DNA of 36,857 bases from Oligoflexia bacterium (lineage in GTDB: Bacteria > Bdellovibrionota > Bdellovibrionia > JABDDW01). The first letter of the stretch is position 1. Each line of letters starts with the position of its first letter. The DNA is taken from contig JAWXAT010000003.1 of NCBI GenBank assembly GCA_034439615.1, positions 115,973 through 152,829 on the forward strand. Direction: 5' to 3'. A model generated the notes under the pieces. It worked only from the letters and a program-made list of their open reading frames with translations. It ran no database searches and had not been told where the DNA came from. Shown here piece after piece: positions 1 through 7,566 of the stretch. Both the position numbers and the translations under genes were made by a program.

Positions 1-206
1 ATCGTTTGGGAATTGCCGTCGGGGTCGATGCTGTGAAGCTTGAAACTCAATTGATGGAAGTTGTGTCTAAAAAAAACTGGACAGATTTTTCACATTTACT
101 TATCAGTCATGGTCGAGAAATTTGCGTCGCACGCACTCCACGGTGTAAGATCTGTAAGATATTTCGTTTATGCTCTAAAAAGGGTGTAACAAAAATGGCG
201 GATTAA
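1..206 (+). CDS. nth: Endonuclease III, C-terminal end (5' truncated by window)
   Basis: Only the last part of the gene is in the window; the reading frame is open from base 3 and ends with TAA at 204-206. The sequence contains HGR followed by four cysteines spaced C-X6-C-X2-C-X5-C, the 4Fe-4S cluster signature at the C-terminus of endonuclease III. This DNA glycosylase/AP lyase removes oxidised pyrimidines in base excision repair. The residues N-terminal to it (LGIAVGVDAVKLETQLMEVV) fit the segment after the family's catalytic VDTHV region, which lies outside the window. The TTG at position 6 is not a real start. The next gene, def, begins 11 nt downstream on the same strand, so the two are probably cotranscribed. 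Confidence 0.9.
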   Translation, partial: RLGIAVGVDAVKLETQLMEVVSKKNWTDFSHLLISHGREICVARTPRCKICKIFRLCSKKGVTKMAD

Positions 207-217
207 AAGGAAAGTAA

Positions 218-766
218 ATGGCAATTCGAAAAGTAGCTCAACTTGGTCACCCGGTTTTACGACTTGTGGCTAAAAAAGTTCCAGAAAATAAAATCAAAAC
301 TCCTGAGATACAACAACTCATCGACGATTTGATCGAAACCATGCACGAATACAGTGGTGTGGGTCTCGCTGCCCCTCAAGTCCATGAGAGTCTTCAAATT
401 GCGGTGATGGAAGTAAACGAGAATCCTCGATATCCAGATGAAGATGAGATTTTGATTACTGTTTTTATAAATCCTGTGATCACCCCTTTGACAAAAGAAA
501 CCATGGAATTTTGGGAGGGTTGTTTAAGTGTCGAGGGCCTCAGAGGTGCAGTGAGCAGACCTAAAAAAATAAGGCTTCAAGCCCTTGATCGCGATGGAAA
601 GAAAATTGATAAAGAATTCGAAGGTTTTTCGGCCATTGCTATACAACATGAAGTAGATCATCTTTTTGGTAAAATCTTTATTGATCGAGTCGAAGACACA
701 ACCAAACTAGCCTTTGTAGAAGAATTTCGTAAGTATCATTTAGAAACCGCGAAAGAGCTCGATTAA
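218..766 (+). CDS. def: Peptide deformylase
   Basis: This 182-residue protein is a typical-length peptide deformylase, the metalloenzyme that removes the formyl group from the N-terminal methionine of new proteins. All three family motifs are intact: GVGLAAPQ at residues 47-54, EGCLS at 100-104 with metal ligand Cys102, and QHEVDH at 143-148 with ligands His144 and His148 and catalytic Glu145. AAGGAAAG lies 4-11 nt before the ATG and serves as ribosome binding site. In many bacteria def is followed by fmt; here it follows nth, and the next gene is on the opposite strand. Its stop codon is the first part of an inverted repeat that probably ends transcription. Confidence 0.97.
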   Translation: MAIRKVAQLGHPVLRLVAKKVPENKIKTPEIQQLIDDLIETMHEYSGVGLAAPQVHESLQIAVMEVNENPRYPDEDEILITVFINPVITPLTKETMEFWEGCLSVEGLRGAVSRPKKIRLQALDRDGKKIDKEFEGFSAIAIQHEVDHLFGKIFIDRVEDTTKLAFVEEFRKYHLETAKELD

Positions 767-800
767 CAAAAAGTAACGGCGTACCTTTTACTTTTTGTTA
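764..800. terminator. Bidirectional terminator containing both convergent stop codons
   Basis: A perfect 13-bp inverted repeat, TAACAAAAAGTAA (764-776) and TTACTTTTTGTTA (788-800), surrounds an 11-nt loop. The stop codon of def is its first three bases and the complement of the M14 peptidase stop is its last three. The stem is AT-rich and its 3' arm supplies the T-run in each direction, so it may work as a weak two-way terminator. Function is inferred from the structure and the convergent genes. Confidence 0.6.
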
Positions 801-1697
801 ATCTTTTACTTTGTAAATTACTAGGGCGTGTGTGCCTTTTTTCAGGCGTTCAAAATATGATTTTGCTTTTGAGGCATCGGTTGTTGGGAGCTCTAAAGTT
901 AAAGTCGGTATACCGCGCTCTTTGCCTGCGTAATTTCCGAGGCTTCCAGGGTAATAACCGTAGCGAGAGAAATTATAGTTCTCACTTTCTTTTTTAACGA
1001 CTCCACGAAGTTCATCACATGATTTGATATACTCTTTAGTAAAGGCCTTCATGCCGTCATGTTCCGGGCCATCATAATCATAAAAATTAAGTGGTGAATG
1101 AACAGTTAAAATTTTTGAAGGTTTAAATTCATCAATAAGCCATTGTTGAAATTTTGTTTCAGGCTCTGATCCACCAGTTGTGCCGGGGTTACGACGTGCC
1201 TCAGATTTTTGTTCAGTCTTCCAAAGCTTTACGGCTTGTGAATCAAAATCTTTGGTAGGAAAATTACGATTAAGATCAATTCCATTGGCATTTGTGCGTT
1301 TTGGCTTTTCAGAAATATAGCCATCAGGATTAACTAATGGCGCAATTATCACGCGATGATCTCGACACAAGTCGGGTTCACCCTTTATCCAAGAGACCAG
1401 ACGAAAGCCGTAATATATGGGAGTGATCTCATCTCCGTGTACACTTGAGAGCATCAAGGTCGTGTTTTTATTATTTTCACCACAGATAAAATATATCAGC
1501 GGGCGACCTTGAACGCTTTTACCGCCAATACGCCAGCCCTCGGGGTTGTAGATGCTCTCATTCCATTTGGTTTTCTTATTGGAAGCTTTGAGTTCATCCA
1601 TGAGCTTTTTGACCTCGTTAATATTAGTCGAGGGCGCTGGCCCTTGAGCGAGAGCTAGGGCTGAGCTGAATATTAATAGTAATAAAGAGTGAATCAT
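798..1697 (-). CDS. Exported M14 peptidase, murein peptide amidase A (MpaA)-like
   Basis: The 299-residue protein begins with a signal peptide (hydrophobic core about residues 4-17, ALAQ-like cleavage site). M14 metallopeptidase features follow: zinc ligands His87 and Glu90 in HGDE, NPDG at 123-126, LNRNFP at 142-147, SEPE at 177-180, the third zinc ligand His200 in HSPLN, and catalytic Glu269 in TLELPTT. The HGDE/LNRNFP/HSPLN pattern is closer to the MpaA group, which cleaves the gamma-D-Glu-diaminopimelate bond of murein peptides, than to digestive carboxypeptidases. E. coli MpaA is cytoplasmic, so the signal peptide here suggests action on cell-wall peptides outside the cytoplasm, either its own or another cell's. 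That role is inferred. The gene stands alone, convergent with def. Confidence 0.8.
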   Translation of the reverse strand: MIHSLLLLIFSSALALAQGPAPSTNINEVKKLMDELKASNKKTKWNESIYNPEGWRIGGKSVQGRPLIYFICGENNKNTTLMLSSVHGDEITPIYYGFRLVSWIKGEPDLCRDHRVIIAPLVNPDGYISEKPKRTNANGIDLNRNFPTKDFDSQAVKLWKTEQKSEARRNPGTTGGSEPETKFQQWLIDEFKPSKILTVHSPLNFYDYDGPEHDGMKAFTKEYIKSCDELRGVVKKESENYNFSRYGYYPGSLGNYAGKERGIPTLTLELPTTDASKAKSYFERLKKGTHALVIYKVKD

Positions 1698-1729
1698 AAT
1701 TGATTGTCCGTATCTGATTGAATTTTAGA

Positions 1730-1758
1730 TTAGCAATAATAACTGGCAAGCGCATTAT
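1730..1758 (+). promoter_or_regulatory. Possible sigma-70 promoter for the doxX-like gene
   Basis: TTAGCA (1730-1735) and CATTAT (1753-1758) are separated by 17 nt. This would place the transcription start near 1765, about 13 nt before the ATG. Each box matches the consensus at only four of six positions. Confidence 0.35.
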
Positions 1759-1777
1759 CTTTTTGAGATCATAAGTC

Positions 1778-2257
1778 ATGCTAATAGCGTTTCTTGAAAG
1801 CATGAAATATATGGGGCATCTCTGGCCCATAGCGTTGCTTAGAATATATATTGGCTATTATTTTCTTTCCGAAAGTCTCACTAAATTTAAGAGTGATTTT
1901 TTAGAACAATCTTTTCTTCAAGATATTTTACAACGCTGGTGGGTAGAGGGAATGCCCCCAGAGACAGTCACTTTTATACAAAGTTGGATTTTACCACATT
2001 GGCAAATATTTAATTATGTCGTTGTTATCGGCCAATTATTAGTAGGAATCGCTTATATCGCTGGTTTCGTGGTGAGACCCGCAGCAATACTAGCTATATT
2101 ACTAAACTCGTGTTTCATAGTAGCTGGAGCATCGGAGTATCTCTTGACCAATAAATTATTAATCGCAATGCATCTTACATTTCTTTTCATTGGTGCAGGA
2201 CGATGTTTCGGTTTTGATTATTATTTTTATAAACGTGTCCGAGGTCTCTGGTGGTAG
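1778..2257 (+). CDS. DoxX-family membrane protein
   Basis: This 159-residue integral membrane protein has four hydrophobic segments, at about residues 14-34, 76-96, 100-120 and 125-145. The N-terminal LRIYIGYYFLSESLTKF segment is typical of DoxX/DoxD proteins, where a conserved helix start carries R-x-x-x-G and the loop ends in K-F. Family members include the small subunit of thiosulfate:quinone oxidoreductase and several poorly understood redox-associated membrane proteins; no specific substrate can be assigned. ATGs at codons 9 and 12 are alternative starts, and no strong ribosome binding site separates them. Its 3' end overlaps the next gene by 7 nt, so the two are probably translationally coupled. 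Confidence 0.75.
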   Translation: MLIAFLESMKYMGHLWPIALLRIYIGYYFLSESLTKFKSDFLEQSFLQDILQRWWVEGMPPETVTFIQSWILPHWQIFNYVVVIGQLLVGIAYIAGFVVRPAAILAILLNSCFIVAGASEYLLTNKLLIAMHLTFLFIGAGRCFGFDYYFYKRVRGLWW

Positions 2258-2946
2258 TACTTCCGATTTTCGCACTTCCGAATTCAATATTATTCCCTGG
2301 GGTCTATGTTCCCTTGCATATTTTTGAAGATCGTTTCAAGGCAATGCTCAAGAATATTGAGCGTGAAGGTACAGAAATGGCCTTAAGCTACGCGCCAGAA
2401 TTACAGGCGGGTAAAAATTTTCCGTCAATGATTTGTGGTGCTGGAATTGTGCGAATAATTAAGCGTTATGATAATGGCGCAACAGATATTCTCGTATTCG
2501 GAACAAAGCGCGTGAAATTTAATAAGTACGTTCAAGAATTGCCCTACCTAATAGGAGAGGGTGAGATTTTACAACTTGATCGCGAGATGCCAAAAACCAC
2601 AGAGCAGCAATTACTTACTGAATTAAGGGAAATGCTGATCAACTGGATCTTCATGAACTTTGATGAATCATCGCGAGCCATTTCGTTTTTTAAAAATGTC
2701 GAAGATTTAGAGCCCATCTGTAATTTTGTGGCCTATTACTTCATCACTGATTATGAGAAAAAACAAAAGTTACTCGAAGAAAACAATCTCGAAGTTAAAG
2801 CGCAAAGTATTTGGAAATTCTTAAAAGACATGGATTCTATGAGTAAAGGTCCAGATAACAAGATGATATTTTTCCCAGGTACAGGTGGTGGCCCAGGGGG
2901 CGGATCCGGCGGCGGTAGTACTGATGACGGTGAAAGCATTAATTAG
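2251..2946 (+). CDS. LON N-terminal substrate-binding domain protein
   Basis: The first ~190 of 231 residues form a stand-alone Lon N-terminal (PUA-like) domain, recognised by LPIFALPNSILFPGVYVPLHIFEDRF at the start and the following alpha/beta pattern; no ATPase or protease domain is present. Such proteins are common but of unsettled function, probably binding polypeptides. The start is GTG and lies inside the last codons of the doxX-like gene, which suggests translational coupling. The last ~20 residues are an unusual Gly/Pro/Ser-rich tail with several GGG runs, likely disordered. The stop overlaps the stop of the EamA gene on the other strand by 4 nt. Confidence 0.85.
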   Translation: MVVLPIFALPNSILFPGVYVPLHIFEDRFKAMLKNIEREGTEMALSYAPELQAGKNFPSMICGAGIVRIIKRYDNGATDILVFGTKRVKFNKYVQELPYLIGEGEILQLDREMPKTTEQQLLTELREMLINWIFMNFDESSRAISFFKNVEDLEPICNFVAYYFITDYEKKQKLLEENNLEVKAQSIWKFLKDMDSMSKGPDNKMIFFPGTGGGPGGGSGGGSTDDGESIN

Positions 2947-3869
2947 TACTGTTTATTAGCCCGCGCAAAATTAATATTAATCTTATAAACCGCAACTAAG
3001 AGTAAAATGCCGGCGAAGACTTGAACTGAAGTGAGCGGTTGCCCCAACACGCCCCATGTTAGAAGTAGTGCAATAAAAGTCTGTGTGAGTTCACAAAACC
3101 CCGCAACACTAGCAGATGTTTTTGAAAGCCCTTTGAAATAAAAAAACAAGGGTATAACTCCCGCAACAAAACTTAAAAGTAAAAAGTTTTGCAAAATAGA
3201 ACTCTGACTAAGCAGTGGCCAGTTAAGATTCTCGCTCGTTAATTTCCCTTTAATGGCTAGGCTAACAAATAAAGTAAATGCCCCAATTATGAATCTTCCA
3301 GCTGTTGCTACTGTTAAAGGAATATGAATCATGGCTCCACGACCCGCCACTGTGCTAAATCCCCAAGCGAGTGCTGTGATTGTGATGTAGAGAAGTCCTA
3401 TGCTCCAGGTGAAATCAGAAATGTTAAAATTATTTGTGGCAATTACTCCACCGCATAACAAAGCAAAAATCGCCCAAAAACTAAATCCACGGCCCGGTTT
3501 TTCTTTTAATAAAACCATAGCAAATAGAACACACACGATGGGTTGAAAATTCAAAAGTACATTTGCTACAGAGGGGTTTAGTTCTTTTAAACTCATGGTG
3601 AAAAATGTTGTGCCGATAGCGCTCCCCACAGAGCCACTTAAAATAAGATAAATCCAAGCTTTACGCGGAATTTTTTTAAGCGAAACTTTATTTAAAAATA
3701 AAAGGGGCAGTGTGAAGGCGATGCAAAATAGATGTTCAATGAAAACTAAAATTTCAGGATCATAGCTTCGATTAAGATTAACTCTGAAAAAAGATTCTGT
3801 GCCCCACATTCCGGCACCTAAAATAACGAAGAGCGGGCCAAGAATGATCCATTTGTTTTTAAGTTTCAT
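2943..3869 (-). CDS. EamA-family (drug/metabolite superfamily) transporter
   Basis: At 308 residues with about ten hydrophobic helices, this is a standard DMT-superfamily permease with two EamA halves (about residues 10-145 and 155-295). The WGTESFFRVNL start and the LNFQPIVCVLFAMVLLKEKP segment at the end of the first half are characteristic. The substrate cannot be predicted; relatives export amino acids, metabolites or drugs. No ribosome binding site precedes the ATG. A TTGACA box followed 18 nt later by AACAAT ends only 5 nt before the ATG, so the message may be leaderless. Its neighbours, a LON-domain protein and an M23 peptidase, give no clue to its job. Confidence 0.88.
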   Translation of the reverse strand: MKLKNKWIILGPLFVILGAGMWGTESFFRVNLNRSYDPEILVFIEHLFCIAFTLPLLFLNKVSLKKIPRKAWIYLILSGSVGSAIGTTFFTMSLKELNPSVANVLLNFQPIVCVLFAMVLLKEKPGRGFSFWAIFALLCGGVIATNNFNISDFTWSIGLLYITITALAWGFSTVAGRGAMIHIPLTVATAGRFIIGAFTLFVSLAIKGKLTSENLNWPLLSQSSILQNFLLLSFVAGVIPLFFYFKGLSKTSASVAGFCELTQTFIALLLTWGVLGQPLTSVQVFAGILLLVAVYKININFARANKQY

Positions 3870-3874
3870 ACTTT

Positions 3875-3904
3875 ATTGTTTGCGGGTGGGAATCAAAGTG
3901 TCAA
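3875..3904 (-). promoter_or_regulatory. Possible promoter giving a leaderless EamA mRNA
   Basis: On the minus strand TTGACA (complement of 3899-3904) and AACAAT (complement of 3875-3880) are 18 nt apart, and the -10 box ends 5 nt before the ATG. The -35 is perfect and the -10 is weak. It overlaps the end of the M23 peptidase gene. Confidence 0.4.
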
Positions 3905-4578
3905 GAACAACGACCCTGAAGTTCAGGTATAAAAAGGGCAGGATGCATTGGCATAACCATATCTGATAAATGCCCACGGGTTCGCTTTACGGTTTCTTGC
4001 ACACTACCAGCAGTCAAACCCGGGCGTAAGAGTTTAAATTCCACATGTAGATGGGGGCCGATGACACAGCCACGTTTTGAGGCTTCTTGGCTACGTAGAA
4101 GTTGTCGTCCTGACGACCCCGAATAGGCAATCATTTGACCGGGGCGAACTTGTTGACCAACTTTGACTACAAAGTTTTTAAGATGTTTATAAAGTGAATA
4201 GACGACAGCACGATTCTTTAATCGATGTTGAAGAATAATAACATGACCTGAACACCCAACAAAACCAGTCCACAAAACTTTTCCAGAAGCTACAGCGTGC
4301 ACAGGTGTGTTGGTAGCAGCGCCGTAATCAATTCCCTCATGAAAATCGGCAAATTTATTAAGCAGGCGTCTTGGTCCATAACAAGATGTCACGGGTATGT
4401 TTTTAACAGGCGATTGCCACCTAGCTAGGGGTGCTAGGGGTATAAGTTGATTAGAAAAATCTCCACGAGTAGCTAGAACTTTCAGAGTCGTAGACTCAGA
4501 AACAAATGCAGACGCAGCTGAACAAATGACTACGCTAATAAGGGCTAAACCCAGTTTAAGCACTACTCTTCTCCTCAT
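3901..4578 (-). CDS. Exported M23-family (LytM) peptidase
   Basis: The 225-residue protein has a basic, hydrophobic N-terminus (signal peptide or anchor, residues 1-24) and a complete peptidase M23 domain at about 60-185. Zinc ligands His80 and Asp84 (HEGID), catalytic His132 (YKHL) and His176/His178 (GPHLH) are all present, so it should cleave peptidoglycan cross-links. The start is uncertain. The ATG at 4578 has no ribosome binding site, while AGGAGAAG directly after it would serve the GTG at 4563 (codon 6), leaving the signal peptide VLKLGLALISVV intact. A sigma-54-like element just upstream predicts transcription starting only a few bases before 4578, which favours the GTG or a leaderless ATG. 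Confidence 0.88.
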   Translation of the reverse strand: MRRRVVLKLGLALISVVICSAASAFVSESTTLKVLATRGDFSNQLIPLAPLARWQSPVKNIPVTSCYGPRRLLNKFADFHEGIDYGAATNTPVHAVASGKVLWTGFVGCSGHVIILQHRLKNRAVVYSLYKHLKNFVVKVGQQVRPGQMIAYSGSSGRQLLRSQEASKRGCVIGPHLHVEFKLLRPGLTAGSVQETVKRTRGHLSDMVMPMHPALFIPELQGRCS

Positions 4579-4591
4579 GAGGTATGCTTAG

Positions 4592-4607
4592 AGCAAAATC
4601 TCTGCCG
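4592..4607 (-). promoter_or_regulatory. Candidate sigma-54 promoter of the M23 peptidase
   Basis: The minus strand reads CGGCAGAGATTTTGCT, with GG and GC separated by 10 nt as in the TGGCAC-N5-TTGCW sigma-54 consensus. It fits GGCA and TTGCT and differs at the first T and the last C of the -24 box. The start site would be near 4581. Confidence 0.45.
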
Positions 4608-4615
4608 TAATTGTG

Positions 4616-4644
4616 TTGATTCTTGTGAATTGCACATGTAAAAA
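4616..4644 (+). promoter_or_regulatory. Possible sigma-70 promoter of the M14 carboxypeptidase
   Basis: TTGATT (4616-4621) and TAAAAA (4639-4644) are 17 nt apart and 20 nt before the ATG at 4665. The -10 box is a partial match. A good GGAGG ribosome binding site lies between promoter and start. Confidence 0.35.
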
Positions 4645-4664
4645 GTTCATATTGGAGGGTACCT

Positions 4665-6140
4665 ATGAAAATTACTAAATTTACGATTCAATCATTTATT
4701 GCGGCTTTAGTTGTACTGAGTTTGGGACAAGTGGGTTTCACAACACTTGCACCTGAAATGCCCAGCACTAAAATTTTTCGTTATAAAGTTCAAGTTCCAC
4801 AAACTGTCGATACCGTTCACTTGAGCAAGCAACTTGCAGCTCAGGGTTTTGACGTTGCCGGCGTTAACTTAAGAAAAAATATCGTAGAAGTTATCACAAA
4901 TGATGCTGGAGTTGAGTACATCAAAACTCTTGGTTATCAAGGCAATGCTTTTGGTGCTGCTCCTTTTGATCGTGCAGCTGGGCCAGACCCACGGTTTTTG
5001 AATCCAACAACTTTGGCTCAAAAATTAAAAGCATTAAACGCGGCTTATCCACAATTCACACGCATCGAACAGATCGGCACATCCATTCAAGGTCGCCCGA
5101 TTTTAGCGATGCTTGTTTCATCTACACCGCAAGCAAATGATGCTCGTTCACTAGCTAAACCTTCAATTATTTTTGACGGTTTACATCACGCGCGCGAAAT
5201 TATGACTCCTGAAGTGGTACTCGATGTTGCAGAAACCTTACTTAAAAGTGCATTCGTTGATAACGAAGCTCGTGCTAAAGAAATCATTGCAGGCTGGAAC
5301 GTTTGGGTGATCCCAATGTTAAACTTAGACGGATCAAACATCGTCTGGAGTAGCAATAGCATGTGGAGAAAAAATGCCCACGCTGATCAAAATCGCGTGT
5401 TTGGCGTCGATCTCAATCGTAACTATGTTTACAAATGGAATGCATGTAACGGATCTTCAGGTTCATCCTGGAGTGAAACATACCGTGGCGCAACAGCTGG
5501 TAGCGAACCTGAGACACAAGCGCTCATGAAACTTGCTGAGGCAGTTCGACCAACAGCATATTTATCTTATCACTCATATTCTGAATTAATTATTTATCCC
5601 TACGGATGTCGCGGACAATACTCTGCTGAAGCATTGTTAGAAGACCGTGTGGGTAAAGAACTCGCTAAACGTTTGCCTGGTGATACTGGTGGAAATTATG
5701 CCGTTGGTACACCTTGGCAGCTTCTTTATGATGTAGACGGAGATTCCATGGATCATATCCATGCTAACTACGGATCCCTTGCGTTTACATTTGAAGTAAA
5801 CGAAGACTTTCATCCTCCGTATTCATTAAGAGAGCAAACACTTGTTAAGCACAGAGCTGCTTGGATTTACCTGCTCAACGTATCTGATCAGAATCTCCTC
5901 ACAGTAAATGTTGTTGATCAAAAATCAAATCGACCTGCAGCAGCTGCGGTTGTTGATGTGAACACCATCGTGCTTAGCCATGGTGAAATGCCATTTCGCA
6001 CAAATGCGATCGGCAAATTCTTCAAGGTTTTGGACCCTTCAACATACGTTGTAACTGCTAAACTGCCTGATGGTCGTAGTGCGAAGTTACAAGTTCAAAT
6101 GAGTGGACGTCCTCAACAGGTTACGATCAGTATTCCTTAA
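4665..6140 (+). CDS. Exported M14 zinc carboxypeptidase (carboxypeptidase T-like)
   Basis: This 491-residue protein begins with a signal peptide (residues 1-29) and a propeptide-like segment to about 110. The peptidase M14 domain covers about 115-405, with zinc ligands His175, Glu178 (HAREIMTPE) and His303 (SYHSYSE), LNRNY at 250-254, SEPE at 280-283 and catalytic Glu377 (FTFEVNE). The pattern matches carboxypeptidase T/A-type enzymes that remove C-terminal amino acids from proteins. A small beta-sandwich of the carboxypeptidase-regulatory type follows from about 411 to the end. GGAGG lies 8 nt before the ATG. The gene is monocistronic, with its own terminator. It is likely a secreted protein-degrading enzyme that feeds amino-acid uptake; that role is an inference. 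Confidence 0.93.
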   Translation: MKITKFTIQSFIAALVVLSLGQVGFTTLAPEMPSTKIFRYKVQVPQTVDTVHLSKQLAAQGFDVAGVNLRKNIVEVITNDAGVEYIKTLGYQGNAFGAAPFDRAAGPDPRFLNPTTLAQKLKALNAAYPQFTRIEQIGTSIQGRPILAMLVSSTPQANDARSLAKPSIIFDGLHHAREIMTPEVVLDVAETLLKSAFVDNEARAKEIIAGWNVWVIPMLNLDGSNIVWSSNSMWRKNAHADQNRVFGVDLNRNYVYKWNACNGSSGSSWSETYRGATAGSEPETQALMKLAEAVRPTAYLSYHSYSELIIYPYGCRGQYSAEALLEDRVGKELAKRLPGDTGGNYAVGTPWQLLYDVDGDSMDHIHANYGSLAFTFEVNEDFHPPYSLREQTLVKHRAAWIYLLNVSDQNLLTVNVVDQKSNRPAAAAVVDVNTIVLSHGEMPFRTNAIGKFFKVLDPSTYVVTAKLPDGRSAKLQVQMSGRPQQVTISIP

Positions 6141-6155
6141 TTTCGCTTATATGAC

Positions 6156-6192
6156 ACGCCGCAGAGTTGTCTCTCTGTGGCGTTCTTTATTT
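6156..6192 (+). terminator. Rho-independent terminator after the M14 carboxypeptidase
   Basis: An 11-bp stem, ACGCCGCAGAG (6156-6166) paired with CTCTGTGGCGT (6173-6183) with one G-U pair, has a 6-nt loop and is followed by the T-rich TCTTTATTT. The -35 box of the next promoter starts inside this T-run. Confidence 0.9.
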
Positions 6193-6219
6193 GACCCAAA
6201 ACTTAACACCTCCTAAACT
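6191..6219 (+). promoter_or_regulatory. Sigma-70 promoter predicted to give a leaderless corC-like mRNA
   Basis: TTGACC (6191-6196) and TAAACT (6214-6219) are separated by 17 nt. The -10 ends 8 nt before the ATG at 6228, so transcription should start at or within two bases of the start codon. No Shine-Dalgarno sequence is present. It may drive the whole run to 15597. Confidence 0.6.
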
Positions 6220-6227
6220 CGGCGCTC

Positions 6228-7556
6228 ATGGGAACTGGTTTTTTCGGCGCAATCACTATAGACATTTTATTTGCCTGCCTTTGTGTAGTTTTTAACGCTT
6301 TTTTCGTTATGGCAGAGTACTCGCTCGTTAAAGTGAGATTTTCTCGCATTCAAGAACTTGCTGAGGGTGGTGATGAGCGTGCGCCGCTGGTTTTAAAACT
6401 CTTAGAAGATATCGAAGGCTACTTAGCAGTCACCCAGTTGGGTATCACGCTTATGAGTTTGAGTTTGGGTTGGATAGGCGAGCCAGCCATTGCGTATACT
6501 ATTGAGAGCCTCATTCCTATAAACATAAGTATTGATCCTGTTATTATACATACGGCAGCGGTCATCATTGCGTTTATGATCATTTCGTTTTTTCATATTG
6601 TACTAGGCGAATTAGTTCCCAGAACCTTGGCAATTCGCTCTGCTGAAAAAGTAGTTTTAGCAATGGCGCCTTTTCTCTATTGGGCGAGAAACTTTTTTAG
6701 ACCACTTTTATGGTTATTTGATTCGAGCGCAAAATTTCTCTTAGGTCTTTTGGGTGTGCGCACGGGGGTTCGACTTCACGAAAAACTTACTGAAGAAGAA
6801 TTGCGTTTAGTTTTAACTGAAAGTTTAGGTAAAGGTGCGCTCACTGACGCAAAACTTGATTTAATTGATAATGTATTTGATTTTTCAAAACGGACTGCAA
6901 AACATGCGCTCATTGCTCGTGACGGTATCGTGAGTCTTGATATTAGCCAACCGATTGATGTCAATCTCACAACAGCAAAACAAAATAATCATACAAGATA
7001 TCCGCTCTGTGATGGCTCAATTGACAATGTCATCGGACTTATTAATTTTAAAGACGTGCTTTGGCAAAGTGAAGCGAGTCGTGAGCATATGGAACTAAAA
7101 AACATACGTCGTGATATTCTTTTTGTGCCGGAGAATAAACCCCTAACTAAGCTGCTTAAAGATTTTCAAAGAAACAAAATTCATATGGCCATTGTAATTG
7201 ACGAATTTGGTGTGACAATTGGTCTTGTTACCTTAGAAGACGTTTTAGAAGAACTTGTTGGTGAAATTCAAGATGAGTATGATCAAGAGGCCTCACGTAT
7301 TCAACTTTTGCGTGATGGTACATACCTTATTGAAGGTGGCACACTTATAGATGAGGTTGAAGATAAACTCAGCATTCGCATTGATAAACTTAATAATACC
7401 ACCATTGGCGGAGCCGTACTTTCTAAAATAGGACGTTTACCAAAAATTGGTGACGTTGCTGATTTTGATAACTTTAGCTTTGTTGTGAAACTGCTAAAAG
7501 GTCGTCGCATTTCATCTATTCAAGTTATCAAAAAAGTAAAAGGCCAAAACCAGTAG
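6228..7556 (+). CDS. CorC/HlyC-family membrane protein (CNNM + CBS pair + CorC_HlyC domain)
   Basis: The 442-residue protein has the usual UPF0053 layout. An N-terminal CNNM (DUF21) membrane domain with about four hydrophobic segments runs to residue ~190, a pair of CBS domains covers about 210-335, and a C-terminal CorC_HlyC domain about 350-435. The membrane-domain signatures NAFFVMAEYSLVKVRFSRI and GELVPRTLAIR, and the second-CBS motif IVIDEFGVTIGLVTLEDVLEELVGEI, are clear. Proteins of this family take part in magnesium or cobalt efflux; many are mislabelled hemolysin. The start codon has no ribosome binding site and lies 8 nt after a promoter, so the mRNA is probably leaderless. Its 3' neighbour thiB starts after a 10-nt gap. 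Confidence 0.9.
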   Translation: MGTGFFGAITIDILFACLCVVFNAFFVMAEYSLVKVRFSRIQELAEGGDERAPLVLKLLEDIEGYLAVTQLGITLMSLSLGWIGEPAIAYTIESLIPINISIDPVIIHTAAVIIAFMIISFFHIVLGELVPRTLAIRSAEKVVLAMAPFLYWARNFFRPLLWLFDSSAKFLLGLLGVRTGVRLHEKLTEEELRLVLTESLGKGALTDAKLDLIDNVFDFSKRTAKHALIARDGIVSLDISQPIDVNLTTAKQNNHTRYPLCDGSIDNVIGLINFKDVLWQSEASREHMELKNIRRDILFVPENKPLTKLLKDFQRNKIHMAIVIDEFGVTIGLVTLEDVLEELVGEIQDEYDQEASRIQLLRDGTYLIEGGTLIDEVEDKLSIRIDKLNNTTIGGAVLSKIGRLPKIGDVADFDNFSFVVKLLKGRRISSIQVIKKVKGQNQ

Positions 7557-7566
7557 TTAGGATTTT

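Noticed and set aside
1742-1760. Sigma-54 site before the doxX-like gene (TGGCAAGCGCATTAT)
   Set aside because: The -12 GC is replaced by AT; a sigma-70 promoter over the same stretch fits better.
7500-7566. TPP riboswitch before thiB
   Set aside because: thiB follows the corC-like gene after 10 nt, leaving no leader, and no CUGAGA-type core is seen.
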